This document shows positions 11,508 to 19,698 of a stretch of DNA of 64,000 nt, in pieces (the first letter of the stretch is position 1; every line of letters begins with the position of its first letter). The position numbers were made by a program, and so were the translations under genes. The notes beneath the pieces were generated by a model. It was given only the letters and a program-made list of their open reading frames with translations. It made no database searches and was not told the origin of the DNA. The stretch comes from Rufibacter latericius (GTDB lineage Bacteria; Bacteroidota; Bacteroidia; Cytophagales; Hymenobacteraceae). Location: assembly GCF_003721515.1 (NCBI RefSeq), contig NZ_RJJD01000008.1, forward strand, positions 689,666-753,665, written 5' to 3'.

Positions 11508-12065
11508 CTACTGTTCTTTTTCTACCTGCATGTAGTTCAGCTCTACTGGCGTATTCCGCCCGAAGATTTTCACCATTACGTTCAGCTTGCGACGCTCTTC
11601 AAACACCTCTTCCACTGTACCAGAAAAACCGTTGAATGGACCGTCCATTACTTTCACAGTTTCGCCAACAATAAAAGGAGTCTCTAAAGTTTCCACTTGC
11701 TCATCTGTTTCGTCAACCTTTCCTAAGATTCGGTTTACTTCTGACATGCGCAATGGAACTGGCTTCTCGTCAGCTTTACCGTTACCCGCTCCCAGAAAGC
11801 CAATGACTCCTGGTGTACTAGTAATCAAGTGCTCTACCTCACCGTTGGAGATGTCTGCAAACACCAATACATAACCGGGGAAAAAGCTGCGCTCTCTAAC
11901 GCGTTTTTTCCCGTTTCGCATTTCGTATACTTTCTCTGACGGAATCAGCACCTGAGGCACCATCTCCGTAAGATTATGACGCGCTACTTCATTCTCAAGA
12001 TAAGATTTTGCTTTCTTCTCCTGTCCTGAAACCGCCCGTACTACATACCATTTTAAATCTGCCAT
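11508..12065 (-). CDS. nusG: Transcription termination/antitermination factor NusG
   Basis: A 185-residue NusG. The N-terminal NGN domain (KWYVVRAVSGQEKKAKSYLE, then FFPGYVLVFADI and TPGVIGFLG) contacts the polymerase clamp. The C-terminal KOW domain (VGETVKVMDGPFNGFSGTVE) contacts Rho or ribosomal protein S10. An acidic stretch, KVDETDEQVETLE, links the two. It lies 15 bp after secE in the usual secE-nusG-rplK order. Confidence 0.97.
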   Translation of the reverse strand: MADLKWYVVRAVSGQEKKAKSYLENEVARHNLTEMVPQVLIPSEKVYEMRNGKKRVRERSFFPGYVLVFADISNGEVEHLITSTPGVIGFLGAGNGKADEKPVPLRMSEVNRILGKVDETDEQVETLETPFIVGETVKVMDGPFNGFSGTVEEVFEERRKLNVMVKIFGRNTPVELNYMQVEKEQ

Positions 12066-12080
12066 TTTCTCCAGCTTTTA

Positions 12081-12272
12081 TTAGAACTGGTTGTAAAACC
12101 ATTCCAGGGTGGAGTCGTAAACAAAGTCCATAGCACCCACTACAAGTGCAAACACAACAGATCCTACCAATACTAAGATAGAACTCTTCTGAAGCTCTGA
12201 GTAGGTTGGCCAGGTAACCTTGTGCTGCATCTCCTCTACAGCGTCATTGAAAAATTTTGTCAGCTTTGCCAT
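12081..12272 (-). CDS. secE: Preprotein translocase subunit SecE
   Basis: A 63-residue single-span SecE. It has an amphipathic N-terminal part (KLTKFFNDAVEEMQHKVTWP), the conserved WPTYSELQKS turn, and one membrane segment (SILVLVGSVVFALVVGAMDF). The start is the ATG at 12272. A longer frame begins at 12326 inside the tRNA-Trp gene and must be rejected. It stabilises SecY in the inner-membrane translocon. Confidence 0.95.
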   Translation of the reverse strand: MAKLTKFFNDAVEEMQHKVTWPTYSELQKSSILVLVGSVVFALVVGAMDFVYDSTLEWFYNQF

Positions 12273-12295
12273 TCTGGTGCTATTAACTCTATTTG

Positions 12296-12368
12296 CACGG
12301 GAGGTAGGACTCGAACCTACAACCAATGGTTTTGGAGACCACTACTCTACCAATTGAGCTACTCCCGT
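12296..12368 (-). tRNA. trnW: tRNA-Trp (anticodon CCA)
   Basis: The minus strand folds as a standard cloverleaf. The acceptor is ACGGGAG/CTCCCGT with discriminator G, the D-arm contains AGCTCAATTGGTAGAG, the anticodon loop is CTCCAAA, and the T-arm contains GGTTCGAGTCC. The 3' CCA is not encoded. It is the first transcribed element of the secE-nusG-rpl-rpoBC operon, so the operon RNA must be cut to release it. Confidence 0.96.
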
Positions 12369-12401
12369 AAAAAAATGCACGCCATTCGTCTAAATGGAGT
12401 G

Positions 12402-12432
12402 CAAATGTATTATTCTTTTCTTAAAAAAACAA
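12402..12432 (-). promoter_or_regulatory. Promoter for trnW-secE-nusG-rplKAJL-rpoBC
   Basis: Minus-strand TACATTTG (12409-12402) follows TTG (12432-12430) by exactly 20 nt. The TTG overlaps the base of the tuf terminator stem at 12431-12463. Predicted transcription starts about 25-30 nt before tRNA-Trp. Confidence 0.75.
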
Positions 12433-12463
12433 GTCCGCCTTACATTTTCAGCAAGGCGGACTT
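12431..12463 (-). terminator. Terminator of tuf
   Basis: AAGTCCGCCTT (12431-12441) pairs perfectly with AAGGCGGACTT (12453-12463). On the minus strand the stem is followed by GTTTTTTT. It ends the tRNA-tuf transcript 15 bp after the tuf stop, and its base doubles as the -33 region of the next promoter. Confidence 0.9.
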
Positions 12464-12478
12464 ATTATTTTCAACTAA

Positions 12479-13666
12479 TTAGTCAAGGATTTCAGTTACC
12501 TGACCGGCACCTACAGTTCTACCACCTTCACGGATAGCGAAACGCAGACCTTTTTCCATCGCTACTTTGTTGATCAAGTCAACAGTGATAGTGATGTTAT
12601 CACCAGGCATAACCATTTCAACACCTTCTGGCAACGTGATGATACCAGTAACGTCTGTGGTTCTCAAATAGAACTGTGGACGGTAGTTGTTGAAGAATGG
12701 AGTGTGACGTCCACCTTCTTCTTTAGAAAGAACGTAAACCTCAGCTTTGAACTTCATGTGAGGAGTTACTGAACCTGGCTTACAGATAACCATACCACGA
12801 CGGATATCAGTTTTCTCAATACCACGCAGCAACAGACCTACGTTGTCACCAGCTTCACCTCTGTCAAGGATCTTACGGAACATCTCAACACCAGTTACTG
12901 TAGACTTCAAGCCTTCAGCACCCATACCTAAGATATCCACTTGCTCACCAGAGTTGATGATACCACGCTCAATACGGCCAGTAGCTACTGTACCACGACC
13001 AGTGATAGAGAACACGTCCTCAACTGGCATCAAGAATGGAAGGTCAGTTAAACGAGCAGGAATTGGAATGTAGCTATCAACAGCTGCCATCAATTCTTCA
13101 ATGGTTTTCACCCATTTCTCGTCACCGTTCAAGCCACCAAGAGCTGAACCCTGGATAACCGGGATATTGTCGCCATCGAAATCGTAGAAAGAAAGAAGCT
13201 CTCTGATTTCCATTTCAACAAGTTCTAATAATTCTGGATCGTCTACCATGTCCACTTTGTTCATGAACACAACAAGAGCAGGAACACCTACCTGACGAGC
13301 CAAAAGGATGTGCTCACGAGTTTGTGGCATTGGACCATCTGTAGCAGCAACTACCAGGATAGCACCATCCATCTGAGCAGCACCAGTAACCATGTTCTTC
13401 ACGTAGTCAGCGTGACCTGGGCAGTCAACGTGCGCGTAGTGACGGTTTTCAGTAGCGTACTCAACGTGAGACGTATTAATAGTGATACCACGCTCTTTTT
13501 CTTCAGGAGCGTTGTCAATTGAAGAGAAATCTCTCTTTGCGGCTAGACCTTTGCTCGCTAAAACCTGAGTAATAGCAGCAGTCAAGGTTGTTTTGCCGTG
13601 GTCAACGTGCCCAATAGTACCGATGTTTACGTGCGGTTTGGAACGATCAAATGTTTCTTTAGCCAT
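12479..13666 (-). CDS. tuf: Translation elongation factor Tu
   Basis: A full-length 395-residue EF-Tu, the GTPase that delivers aminoacyl-tRNA to the ribosome. G1 is GHVDHGKTT near residue 19, the G2 region is [13 protein letters not shown]3 is [12 protein letters not shown] and G4 is NKVDM. Domains II and III include [14 protein letters not shown] and [13 protein letters not shown]. It follows tRNA-Thr by about 60 bp and is read with three tRNAs from the promoter at 14133. Whether a second tuf copy exists elsewhere cannot be judged. Confidence 0.98.
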   Translation of the reverse strand: MAKETFDRSKPHVNIGTIGHVDHGKTTLTAAITQVLASKGLAAKRDFSSIDNAPEEKERGITINTSHVEYATENRHYAHVDCPGHADYVKNMVTGAAQMDGAILVVAATDGPMPQTREHILLARQVGVPALVVFMNKVDMVDDPELLELVEMEIRELLSFYDFDGDNIPVIQGSALGGLNGDEKWVKTIEELMAAVDSYIPIPARLTDLPFLMPVEDVFSITGRGTVATGRIERGIINSGEQVDILGMGAEGLKSTVTGVEMFRKILDRGEAGDNVGLLLRGIEKTDIRRGMVICKPGSVTPHMKFKAEVYVLSKEEGGRHTPFFNNYRPQFYLRTTDVTGIITLPEGVEMVMPGDNITITVDLINKVAMEKGLRFAIREGGRTVGAGQVTEILD

Positions 13667-13728
13667 TTTAGAAAGTTATTTAGTTCTTGGGTGAAACGGT
13701 GTAATGTTTGTAATAAAAATACCGCTTG

Positions 13729-13800
13729 AGCCAACGATGGGAATTGAACCCACGACCCCTTCCTTACCAAGGAAGTACTCTACCCCTGAGCTACGTCGGC
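13729..13800 (-). tRNA. trnT: tRNA-Thr (anticodon GGT)
   Basis: Cloverleaf on the minus strand: acceptor GCCGACG/CGTTGGC with one G-T pair, D-arm AGCTCAGGGGTAGAG, anticodon stem-loop CTTCC-TTGGTAA-GGAAG, T-loop GGTTCAATTCC, discriminator T. It lies just upstream of tuf, matching the tRNA-tuf arrangement of many bacteria. Confidence 0.96.
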
Positions 13801-13810
13801 AAAATAAAAG

Positions 13811-13830
13811 AATGCAGCTTTCGCTGCATT
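13811..13830 (-). other. Short perfect hairpin between tRNA-Gly and tRNA-Thr
   Basis: AATGCAGC and GCTGCATT form an 8-bp stem with a GAAA-type tetraloop on the minus strand, followed by CTTTTATTTT. It could be a weak terminator or an RNA processing signal between the two tRNAs. Confidence 0.5.
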
Positions 13831-13843
13831 GCTCTCTTAAAAG

Positions 13844-13916
13844 AGCGGGAGACGAGGTTCGAACCCGCGACCTACAGCTTGGAAGGCTGTCGCTCTACCA
13901 GCTGAGCTACTCCCGC
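13844..13916 (-). tRNA. trnG: tRNA-Gly (anticodon TCC)
   Basis: Cloverleaf on the minus strand: acceptor GCGGGAG/CTCCCGC, D-arm AGCTCAGCTGGTAGAGC, anticodon stem-loop ACAGC-CTTCCAA-GCTGT, T-arm GCGGGTTCGAACC, discriminator T. It is the second gene of the tRNA-tuf transcript. Confidence 0.96.
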
Positions 13917-13989
13917 TTGTTACTGGTAACATCAGAAATCTTCACGAAACAACCTGTAACCTTGTCTCAATTTCTGACCGAATTAAGTG

Positions 13990-14072
13990 TGGGGAGAGAA
14001 GGATTCGAACCTTCGAAAGCTTACGCTAACGGAGTTACAGTCCGTCCCATTTGGCCACTCTGGAATCTCCCC
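13990..14072 (-). tRNA. trnY: tRNA-Tyr (anticodon GTA)
   Basis: A class II tRNA with a long variable arm. The acceptor is GGGGAGA/TCTCCCC with discriminator A, the anticodon stem-loop is ACGGA-CTGTAAC-TCCGT, and the T-arm contains AGGTTCGAATCCT. It is the first gene after the promoter at 14133. Confidence 0.96.
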
Positions 14073-14132
14073 AATACTGTTTCAAAGAACCCTAAAACCG
14101 TTTTTCGTTGCCGTTTTCGTTCTTAGGAGCTG

Positions 14133-14163
14133 CAAAACTAGTGGCTTTTTCTTCCATGTCAAA
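14133..14163 (-). promoter_or_regulatory. Promoter for tRNA-Tyr/Gly/Thr-tuf
   Basis: Minus-strand TAGTTTTG (14140-14133) follows TTTGACA (its TTG at 14162-14160) by 19 nt. This is one of the best -33/-7 pairs in the window and sits 60 bp before tRNA-Tyr, as expected for a stable-RNA promoter. Confidence 0.8.
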
Positions 14164-14187
14164 TATTTCTGCAATTATTTTTTTCTG

Positions 14188-16719
14188 TCATTTGGTTTGA
14201 AGGCTTTCCGCCAGGGCTAATTGTGGGTCTTTTACGGTCAGTTCCTGCAGCTTTTCCCGCCGGTCATCGGTCTCAGCCATCATCGTAAGCATTTGAAAGG
14301 CTGCTTGTTTGGCCTCTTTCAGGGTCTCCTGCTCTACTACCTTTACCAAGGCCTGCCACCCTCTCTCCTGGCTGTCAATATTTTTTTTCAGCAGGAAGGC
14401 TCCGAAGCTCTGCACAAAGTAAAACCGGTCTCCTCCCCGCAGTCTTTGGCTGTTTTTCAGATACCAGTCATAAAGCTCCTCTTCCTCGCTGGCCGTGAAA
14501 GCCGAGGCCAGGGCATTCACAACGTCTGGGTTCTTATAAGCTAAGAAAGGCTTTAGCCTGCTGAGGTCATGCTCTCCCCTGCTCCAGGCAAAGATAGCGG
14601 CACTCACCACCTGGTAGGAACTGTCTTGCAGCCTGCTTTCAATGATATCCTGGGGCAAACCGGTTAAGGTGCTTAAGACATAAGTGGCCGTGGCCCGCAC
14701 CGCGCTGTTCTTGTCTGCCTCTGCTAACTGCTGAATCTGTTCCTGCACTTTGGGGTCCTGCATGGCTTCCGTGATTACCAACATCTCCAGCCCTGTTGCC
14801 CGTACTTTCCAGAAGGGATCCTTGATGGCTTTCAGTAGCACAGGTGTAATAGCAGCATGGGCAGTGTCCCGGAGGTTCTCCAAAGCATTTGACTTAGCGG
14901 CAAAGGCTGCACTGTACTGGAACTGGGTTGCCCACTCTTCAATGGATTTCTCATGCCGGATGTTGGCGAGCAGTTTCTGGTTGGGATCCAGCACTACTGT
15001 CTGCGGGGCTTTTTGCACCGGAAAAGTAAAGGTCTGGTCTGCCTTGAGCATCTCTACTTGTTCGTCTTGCCATTTCCCGTCATTCAGAATCGAGATGGTG
15101 AGGGGCATTTTGTACACCGAGGTCCGGGTGGTGTCTTGGGTCTGGGTAACCTGCACTGACAAAGCACCATTCTGGTACGTATGTTTTACCTGAAGTTCGG
15201 GGTGGCCCGGGGTTAGGAACCATTGTTGGAAAAACTGCCGTAAATCGCGCCCGGTGATTTCCTCGAAAGCGAGCCGCAGTTTGTCAATTTCTACGGCTGT
15301 GTATTTGTTCTGCGACAGGTACAGGTTCAGGGAAGCGAAAAAAGCCTCATCCCCTACTTCCTGCCGAAGCATGTGCAGCACCCGTCCTCCCTTGGCGTAG
15401 GAATGGCTATCAAACATGTCTTCTTTATCGGTGTAATGAAACCGGATGAGTGGCTCCTGTTTGGTTCTTGCCTCCCCCAGGTACTCCAACAAGGCGGTTT
15501 GATGCGTTAGAGCGGCTTCATCAGGACCGTATTGGTGTTCGGCCCACAGGTATTCAGAGTAATCAGCGAAGGATTCGTTCAGAGGCAGGTTGGCCCAAGA
15601 CTCGGTAGTTACATAATCCCCGAACCACTGGTGAAAGAGTTCATGCGCGATGATGTGGTCCCAGTTCTTGTCCAGCAGTTCGCGGCGATCCTGTTGCACA
15701 GACTCCATGAAGGTTGAGGCAGTGGTGTTCTCCATCGCCCCCGAAACGAAGTTCCGGACCACTACCTGCGCGTATTTATCCCAGGGGAAAGCCACGCCTA
15801 GTTTTTGAGAGAAAAACTCCAGCATGGCCGGGGTACGCCCGAAGGTGGCTTTAGCGGTAGAAGCGTACTCAGGCTCTACCCAGTAACTCACTTCCTTGTT
15901 CCGCCACTTGTCTTTGACCACGGAGAACTCCCCAATGGCCATCATCACCAAGTACGGGGCGTGCGGCTTGGCCATCCACCAGTGATCGGTTTTGAGGCCA
16001 TTTTTCAGATCCTTAGATGAAACCAGCGTTCCGTTAGACAAGGTCTTGAAGCGATTTTCCACGGTAATGAAAATATCCTGGGTCATGCGCTCATTGGGCT
16101 TGTCAATGGTGGGGAACCAGGCCGAGTTCGCCTCGGTCTCCCCTTGGGTCCAGATCTGGCGCGGCACGCCCTCTTCAGCACCCAGCGGATTGATGAAATA
16201 CAGGCCCTTGTCTGACTGGATGGCTTCGCTACCTTTGGCTTTCAGGTCGTTGGGTTTGGCCGTATAGGAAATAAAGAGCTGCAGCGTGTCTTTTCTGGTG
16301 TAAGGTTTATCCAGTTGCAGGGTCAGTTGCTGTTGATCGTAGGAATACTTCAGAGGCACTTGCTGCTTTCCTTTGAGCAGTGCCACCTGGTGGATATCAA
16401 ATCCCTTGGCATCCAAGACAACCTGTTTCTGCGGATAGAAGTAAGGCTTTAAGGTGAGGGTGGCTTCCCCTAAAAGATGCTGCTTCGTCCAGTCAAACCG
16501 CACGTTCAGGGTGGTGTGCACCAAATCCACGAGGCGCTCAGCGGCTGGTTGGTACGGTCCCTTGCTGGTGAGGGGAACTACAGCGGTAGCGGTGGTATCC
16601 TGAGCAGAAACAGTCTCTTCTGTGGCAACGCTGGGGGCAGCGGGTTTCTTTACGGCGCAGCTTGCGGTGGCACCGCACAACAGAAAGTACAAGAAGCCGC
16701 GGGAAAGGATGTGATTCAT
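14188..16719 (-). CDS. M1 family metallopeptidase (aminopeptidase N-like), exported
   Basis: A zinc aminopeptidase of 843 residues. The substrate-binding GAMEN motif (SGAMENTTAS, near residue 326) is followed by HELFHQWFGDYV near residue 360 and the distal zinc ligand glutamate in LNESFADY, forming HEXXH-X18-E. The C-terminal third (about 590-843) is a helical HEAT-like region. The start was set to the ATG at 16719 because it opens directly on a signal peptide (NHILSRGFLYFLLC) with a possible lipobox cysteine at position 21 (TASC). The longer frame to 16869 would overlap the divergent gene. It is probably periplasmic or membrane-anchored. The TASC lipobox is atypical. Confidence 0.9.
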   Translation of the reverse strand: MNHILSRGFLYFLLCGATASCAVKKPAAPSVATEETVSAQDTTATAVVPLTSKGPYQPAAERLVDLVHTTLNVRFDWTKQHLLGEATLTLKPYFYPQKQVVLDAKGFDIHQVALLKGKQQVPLKYSYDQQQLTLQLDKPYTRKDTLQLFISYTAKPNDLKAKGSEAIQSDKGLYFINPLGAEEGVPRQIWTQGETEANSAWFPTIDKPNERMTQDIFITVENRFKTLSNGTLVSSKDLKNGLKTDHWWMAKPHAPYLVMMAIGEFSVVKDKWRNKEVSYWVEPEYASTAKATFGRTPAMLEFFSQKLGVAFPWDKYAQVVVRNFVSGAMENTTASTFMESVQQDRRELLDKNWDHIIAHELFHQWFGDYVTTESWANLPLNESFADYSEYLWAEHQYGPDEAALTHQTALLEYLGEARTKQEPLIRFHYTDKEDMFDSHSYAKGGRVLHMLRQEVGDEAFFASLNLYLSQNKYTAVEIDKLRLAFEEITGRDLRQFFQQWFLTPGHPELQVKHTYQNGALSVQVTQTQDTTRTSVYKMPLTISILNDGKWQDEQVEMLKADQTFTFPVQKAPQTVVLDPNQKLLANIRHEKSIEEWATQFQYSAAFAAKSNALENLRDTAHAAITPVLLKAIKDPFWKVRATGLEMLVITEAMQDPKVQEQIQQLAEADKNSAVRATATYVLSTLTGLPQDIIESRLQDSSYQVVSAAIFAWSRGEHDLSRLKPFLAYKNPDVVNALASAFTASEEEELYDWYLKNSQRLRGGDRFYFVQSFGAFLLKKNIDSQERGWQALVKVVEQETLKEAKQAAFQMLTMMAETDDRREKLQELTVKDPQLALAESLQTK

Positions 16720-16731
16720 GTAATGATTTAT

Positions 16732-16739
16732 TAACTTTG
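16732..16739 (+). promoter_or_regulatory. Possible -7 element of the biotin carrier gene
   Basis: TAACTTTG fits TAnnTTTG and lies 62 bp before the ATG at 16802. No TTG is seen at the right distance, so this is a weak call. Confidence 0.35.
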
Positions 16740-16801
16740 GGAACTCAAGTTGTGAATTTATTTCACTCATACGGTACTTACTGTCTTTTAACCCTGCAAA
16801 C

Positions 16802-17296
16802 ATGCTACAGGTAAAATCGGCTACTGCCACCTGGCAAGTAGTTCTGGAGAAAAACCAGATTCTTCTCAACGATGCTCCGTTTACCTGGGATTTGCTTCCC
16901 CTCAGCCCAACTTCTTTCCATATCTTAAAAGACGGCCGCTCCTACACCGCCGAGCTCTTGGAAACCGAGCCTGAGACCAAAACCTTCAAGATCAAGATCA
17001 ACGGCCAGGTGCATACCCTGCAGGTGCAGGACCGCATGGACCTCCTTCTAGAGAGCTTAGGCATGGGCCAGGCGCTGGCGCACAAGGTCAATGATATCAA
17101 AGCGCCTATGCCGGGCCTGATCATCGACATTAAGGTAGAGCCGGGTCAGGAAGTGAAAAAAGGCGACCCAATCCTTATCCTGGAAGCCATGAAGATGGAG
17201 AACATCATCAAGTCTCCCGGCGATGGCGTAGTGAGCGCAGTCAAGGTAAACTTACGGCAGAACGTAGAGAAGAACCAAATCCTGGTGGTGTTTTAA
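16802..17296 (+). CDS. Biotin carboxyl carrier protein (biotinyl domain)
   Basis: A 164-residue protein whose C-terminal half is a biotinyl domain. The biotin-accepting lysine is K131 in EAMKMEN, with PMPGLIIDIKVEPGQEVKKG before it. The N-terminal half is an uncharacterised beta-rich segment. It serves as mobile carrier for an acyl-CoA carboxylase (acetyl-, propionyl- or methylmalonyl-type). No carboxylase or biotin carboxylase subunit is adjacent, so the partner cannot be named. It is divergent from the M1 peptidase and followed by a perfect palindrome and pyrH. Confidence 0.85.
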   Translation: MLQVKSATATWQVVLEKNQILLNDAPFTWDLLPLSPTSFHILKDGRSYTAELLETEPETKTFKIKINGQVHTLQVQDRMDLLLESLGMGQALAHKVNDIKAPMPGLIIDIKVEPGQEVKKGDPILILEAMKMENIIKSPGDGVVSAVKVNLRQNVEKNQILVVF

Positions 17297-17305
17297 AGAG
17301 AATTC

Positions 17306-17343
17306 CGTTTTGGGCCTGTTTTGTGAAAGACAGGCCCAAAACG
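17306..17343. repeat. PIR repeat copy 2, near-perfect palindrome
   Basis: CGTTTTGGGCCTGT (17306-17319) and ACAGGCCCAAAACG (17330-17343) pair perfectly over 14 bp around TTTGTGAAAG. This is the best-preserved copy of the dispersed palindrome. It lies between the biotin carrier gene and pyrH. No T-run follows on either strand, so it is not a classical terminator. Confidence 0.75.
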
Positions 17344-17386
17344 TGTCAATACATACGTCTTTAACTTTCAATATCTAATAAGTAGC

Positions 17387-18094
17387 ATGCGATTCAAAAG
17401 AATTCTATTGAAGCTCAGCGGTGAGTCCTTGATGGGCGATCAGCAGTATGGCATTGATACCAACATGCTGGTGCAATACGCCGAAGAAATCAAATCTGCC
17501 GTAGACCTTGGCGCTGAGGTTGCCGTAGTAATTGGCGGAGGAAACATTTTCAGGGGCGTGCAGGCCGAGTCTGTAGGATTGGACCGTGTGCAGGGCGATT
17601 ACATGGGAATGCTGGCCACTGTGATCAACAGCATGGCGCTGCAGAGCGCGCTGGAGAAAGCCGGCATCTTCACCCGTCTGTTATCGGGCATCAACATCCA
17701 GCAGGTGTGCGAGCCGTACATCCGCCGCCGGGCCATGCGCCACCTGGAGAAAGGCCGCGTGGTGATCTTTGGGGCCGGTACCGGAAACCCCTACTTCACC
17801 ACCGACTCCGCCGCCAGCCTCCGGGCCATTGAGATTGAGGCCGATGTGGTGCTGAAAGGTACCCGCGTAGACGGCATCTACACCGCCGACCCAGAGAAAG
17901 ACAACTCAGCGGTGAAATACGATGACATCACGTTTGAGGAGGTTTTCGAAAAAGGCCTGAACGTAATGGACATGACTGCGTTTACTTTGTGCAAGGAAAA
18001 CAATTTGCCTATTGTGGTGTTTGACATCAACAAAAAGGGTAACCTGGCCAAACTCATCAAAGGCGAAAGAGTAGGAACCCTGGTTTCTATGTAA
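17387..18094 (+). CDS. pyrH: UMP kinase
   Basis: A 235-residue bacterial UMP kinase of the amino-acid-kinase fold (UMP + ATP to UDP + ADP, pyrimidine pathway). Recognised by [16 protein letters not shown], then [31 protein letters not shown] and [12 protein letters not shown]. It is followed 117 bp later by frr, the standard pyrH-frr pairing. Confidence 0.97.
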   Translation: MRFKRILLKLSGESLMGDQQYGIDTNMLVQYAEEIKSAVDLGAEVAVVIGGGNIFRGVQAESVGLDRVQGDYMGMLATVINSMALQSALEKAGIFTRLLSGINIQQVCEPYIRRRAMRHLEKGRVVIFGAGTGNPYFTTDSAASLRAIEIEADVVLKGTRVDGIYTADPEKDNSAVKYDDITFEEVFEKGLNVMDMTAFTLCKENNLPIVVFDINKKGNLAKLIKGERVGTLVSM

Positions 18095-18211
18095 GATAAA
18101 GGTCTTCTGCCCCGGCAGTGGATTTTACAGAATTAAATCAGAAATTTGTACCGCCCTTTGGCGTTTGCTACGGTGGTACCGTTTAGTCATCTTTCTAAAT
18201 CAGAAAACCCA

Positions 18212-18775
18212 ATGACCGAAGAAATTAACTTTTATTTAAGCGAAGCCGAGGAATCGATGCAGAAATCGGTGCAGCACACAAGTGTAGAATTAACCAAAAT
18301 CAGAGCCGGCAAAGCCTCTCCGGCCATGGTGGAAGACCTGCGCGTAGACTACTACGGCACGCCAACCCCCATCTCGCAGGTAGCCAACGTCATGACCCCA
18401 GACGCCCGCACGCTTATGATCAAGCCTTGGGAGAAGAACATGATCGCGGAAATTGGCAAAGCCATCAAAAACAGTGACCTGGGCCTGAACCCTAACACAG
18501 AGGCAGACGGCATCCGGTTGAACATCCCGGCTCTAACTGAGGAGCGTCGTCGGGATTTGGTAAAGCAAGCCAAAAACGAAACCGAGAGCGGCAAGATTAG
18601 AGTGCGCAACATCCGCAAAGACGTGAACGAATCCCTGCGTAAACTGCAGAAAGAAGGCACTTCAGAAGATGCCGTGAAAGACGCCGAAGCCAAGGTTCAG
18701 AAACTTACCGATTCGTACATCGTGCGCCTGGATGAGTTGCTCTCCAAGAAAGAAGCTGAAATCATGACCATCTAA
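18212..18775 (+). CDS. frr: Ribosome recycling factor
   Basis: A 187-residue RRF that, with EF-G, splits the post-termination ribosome. It carries TKIRAGKASPAMVEDLRVDY, YGTPTPISQVANV and the C-terminal RKLQKEGTSEDAVKDAEAKV. The ATG at 18212 (MTEEINFYLSEAEESM) gives the normal family length. A longer frame starting at 18146 adds 22 unrelated residues and is rejected. A strong bidirectional terminator follows. Confidence 0.96.
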   Translation: MTEEINFYLSEAEESMQKSVQHTSVELTKIRAGKASPAMVEDLRVDYYGTPTPISQVANVMTPDARTLMIKPWEKNMIAEIGKAIKNSDLGLNPNTEADGIRLNIPALTEERRRDLVKQAKNETESGKIRVRNIRKDVNESLRKLQKEGTSEDAVKDAEAKVQKLTDSYIVRLDELLSKKEAEIMTI

Positions 18776-18785
18776 CACCTTTGCA

Positions 18786-18820
18786 TTTTACGCCTAGTTT
18801 TAGAAAAATCCGCATAAAAG
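18786..18820. repeat. PIR repeat copy 3
   Basis: Left arm TTTTACGCCTAGTTTT, centre AGAAAAA, right arm TCCGCATAAAAG, beginning 10 bp after the frr stop and running into the terminator stem. Confidence 0.55.
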
Positions 18821-18860
18821 GGAAGGCCCCGCACTTATTGGTGCGGGGCCTTCCCTTTTA
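18815..18860. terminator. Bidirectional terminator between frr and the convergent 136-aa gene
   Basis: The 20-nt arms TAAAAGGGAAGGCCCCGCAC (18815-18834) and its exact complement (18841-18860) enclose TTATTG. The A/T ends give T-runs on both strands, suiting two convergent genes. Confidence 0.9.
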
Positions 18861-18875
18861 TATGCTGGATTGAAT

Positions 18876-19286
18876 CTATGCGGGAAAAGAAGCCAGCCAC
18901 TGCGCGGCGTCCTCTACCTGATCAAACAATTCTATACCGGTGGTGTCATAGGTAAAGCGCAGCGATTTATCTGTTGACAACCGGCTGAACATACTGGGCG
19001 AATACACCCAAGCGAAGGAAACCATGCCAGCCTGCCGCATCCGGGGAAACCAATCGGCGCCAACCCACTCTGCTGCGCTGGACCAGATGCCCTGCACATT
19101 GGTATTATCGTTAAGGACCTTGTAGCAGTTGAATTGCCCCATGGAGTCTAGTATCCGCTCGCACCCCTCCTGCACCGACTGCTTTGTCTGAAAGCCCGTC
19201 CAATTGGCGAGAAGGTAGTTTTGCTCCTGATTGTATTCGATGGATATGAAAGTGTCTTTGAATATTTGTTCGTTACTCATTGTCAA
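18876..19286 (-). CDS. Hypothetical cytosolic protein (136 aa)
   Basis: An uncharacterised protein with no signal peptide or membrane segment. The N-terminal part (TFISIEYNQEQNYLLANWTG) resembles the start of small STAS/SpoIIAA-like folds: a beta hairpin, then a helix around ERILDSM, then another strand (YKVLNDNTNVQG). I do not recognise a named family, and the STAS comparison is only an impression of the strand-helix order. It stands alone, convergent with frr. Confidence 0.7.
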   Translation of the reverse strand: MTMSNEQIFKDTFISIEYNQEQNYLLANWTGFQTKQSVQEGCERILDSMGQFNCYKVLNDNTNVQGIWSSAAEWVGADWFPRMRQAGMVSFAWVYSPSMFSRLSTDKSLRFTYDTTGIELFDQVEDAAQWLASFPA

Positions 19287-19698
19287 GAGCTCCTCCAGTG
19301 TCTGTCTGGGAAGGATAGCAAATTACATCTGGGATGTGAGGTAACCAAGTATTTATACGGTAAATTATAGGATTATTTCAACCTGCTTATGAAGCTAACT
19401 TATTCTAAACGAAGTTTAAAACAGAAGGTTTTATTCATTTTTCCACACTGCAAAAAATAGCCAGAAGTAAGTAGCTAGTTCTAAATTCTTACCTCCCTCA
19501 ACGGCAAAGCAAAAGCTCAGAAAGGGAGAAGTGATCTTGAAAGAGCGATCGAAAATTATTTTTTCTATCGAGAAAAAAATCAGATACCATCGGGTCGTGT
19601 AAGAAAAAAGCGAGGCCGGGGTTTTGGGGCTACTTTGCATAAAGTAGCCCCAAAACCCCGGCCTCACTGGCAAACCTTCAGCTTTAGCCAGCTCGATT
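19287..19698. other. 412-bp gap between the 136-aa gene and nadD
   Basis: AT-rich non-coding stretch. It contains the nadD terminator at 19612-19665 and presumably the promoter of the 136-aa gene near 19290-19340. An 80-codon open frame at 19431-19673 runs through the terminator stem and is not credible. Nothing else is recognisable. Confidence 0.6.
19612..19665 (-). terminator. Long terminator of the sigma-gmk-nadD operon
   Basis: A perfect 25-bp stem (19612-19636 with 19641-19665) closed by the 4-nt loop GCAT. On the minus strand it is followed by GCTTTTTTCTT. It lies 33 bp after the nadD stop. Confidence 0.9.

Noticed and set aside
12273-12326. 18-residue N-terminal extension of SecE
   Set aside because: It lies within the tRNA-Trp gene.
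16720-16869. 50-residue N-terminal extension of the M1 peptidase
   Set aside because: It would bury the signal peptide and overlap the divergent biotin carrier gene.
19431-19673. Open frame of 80 codons in the gap before nadD
   Set aside because: Runs through the 25-bp terminator stem and has no coding character.
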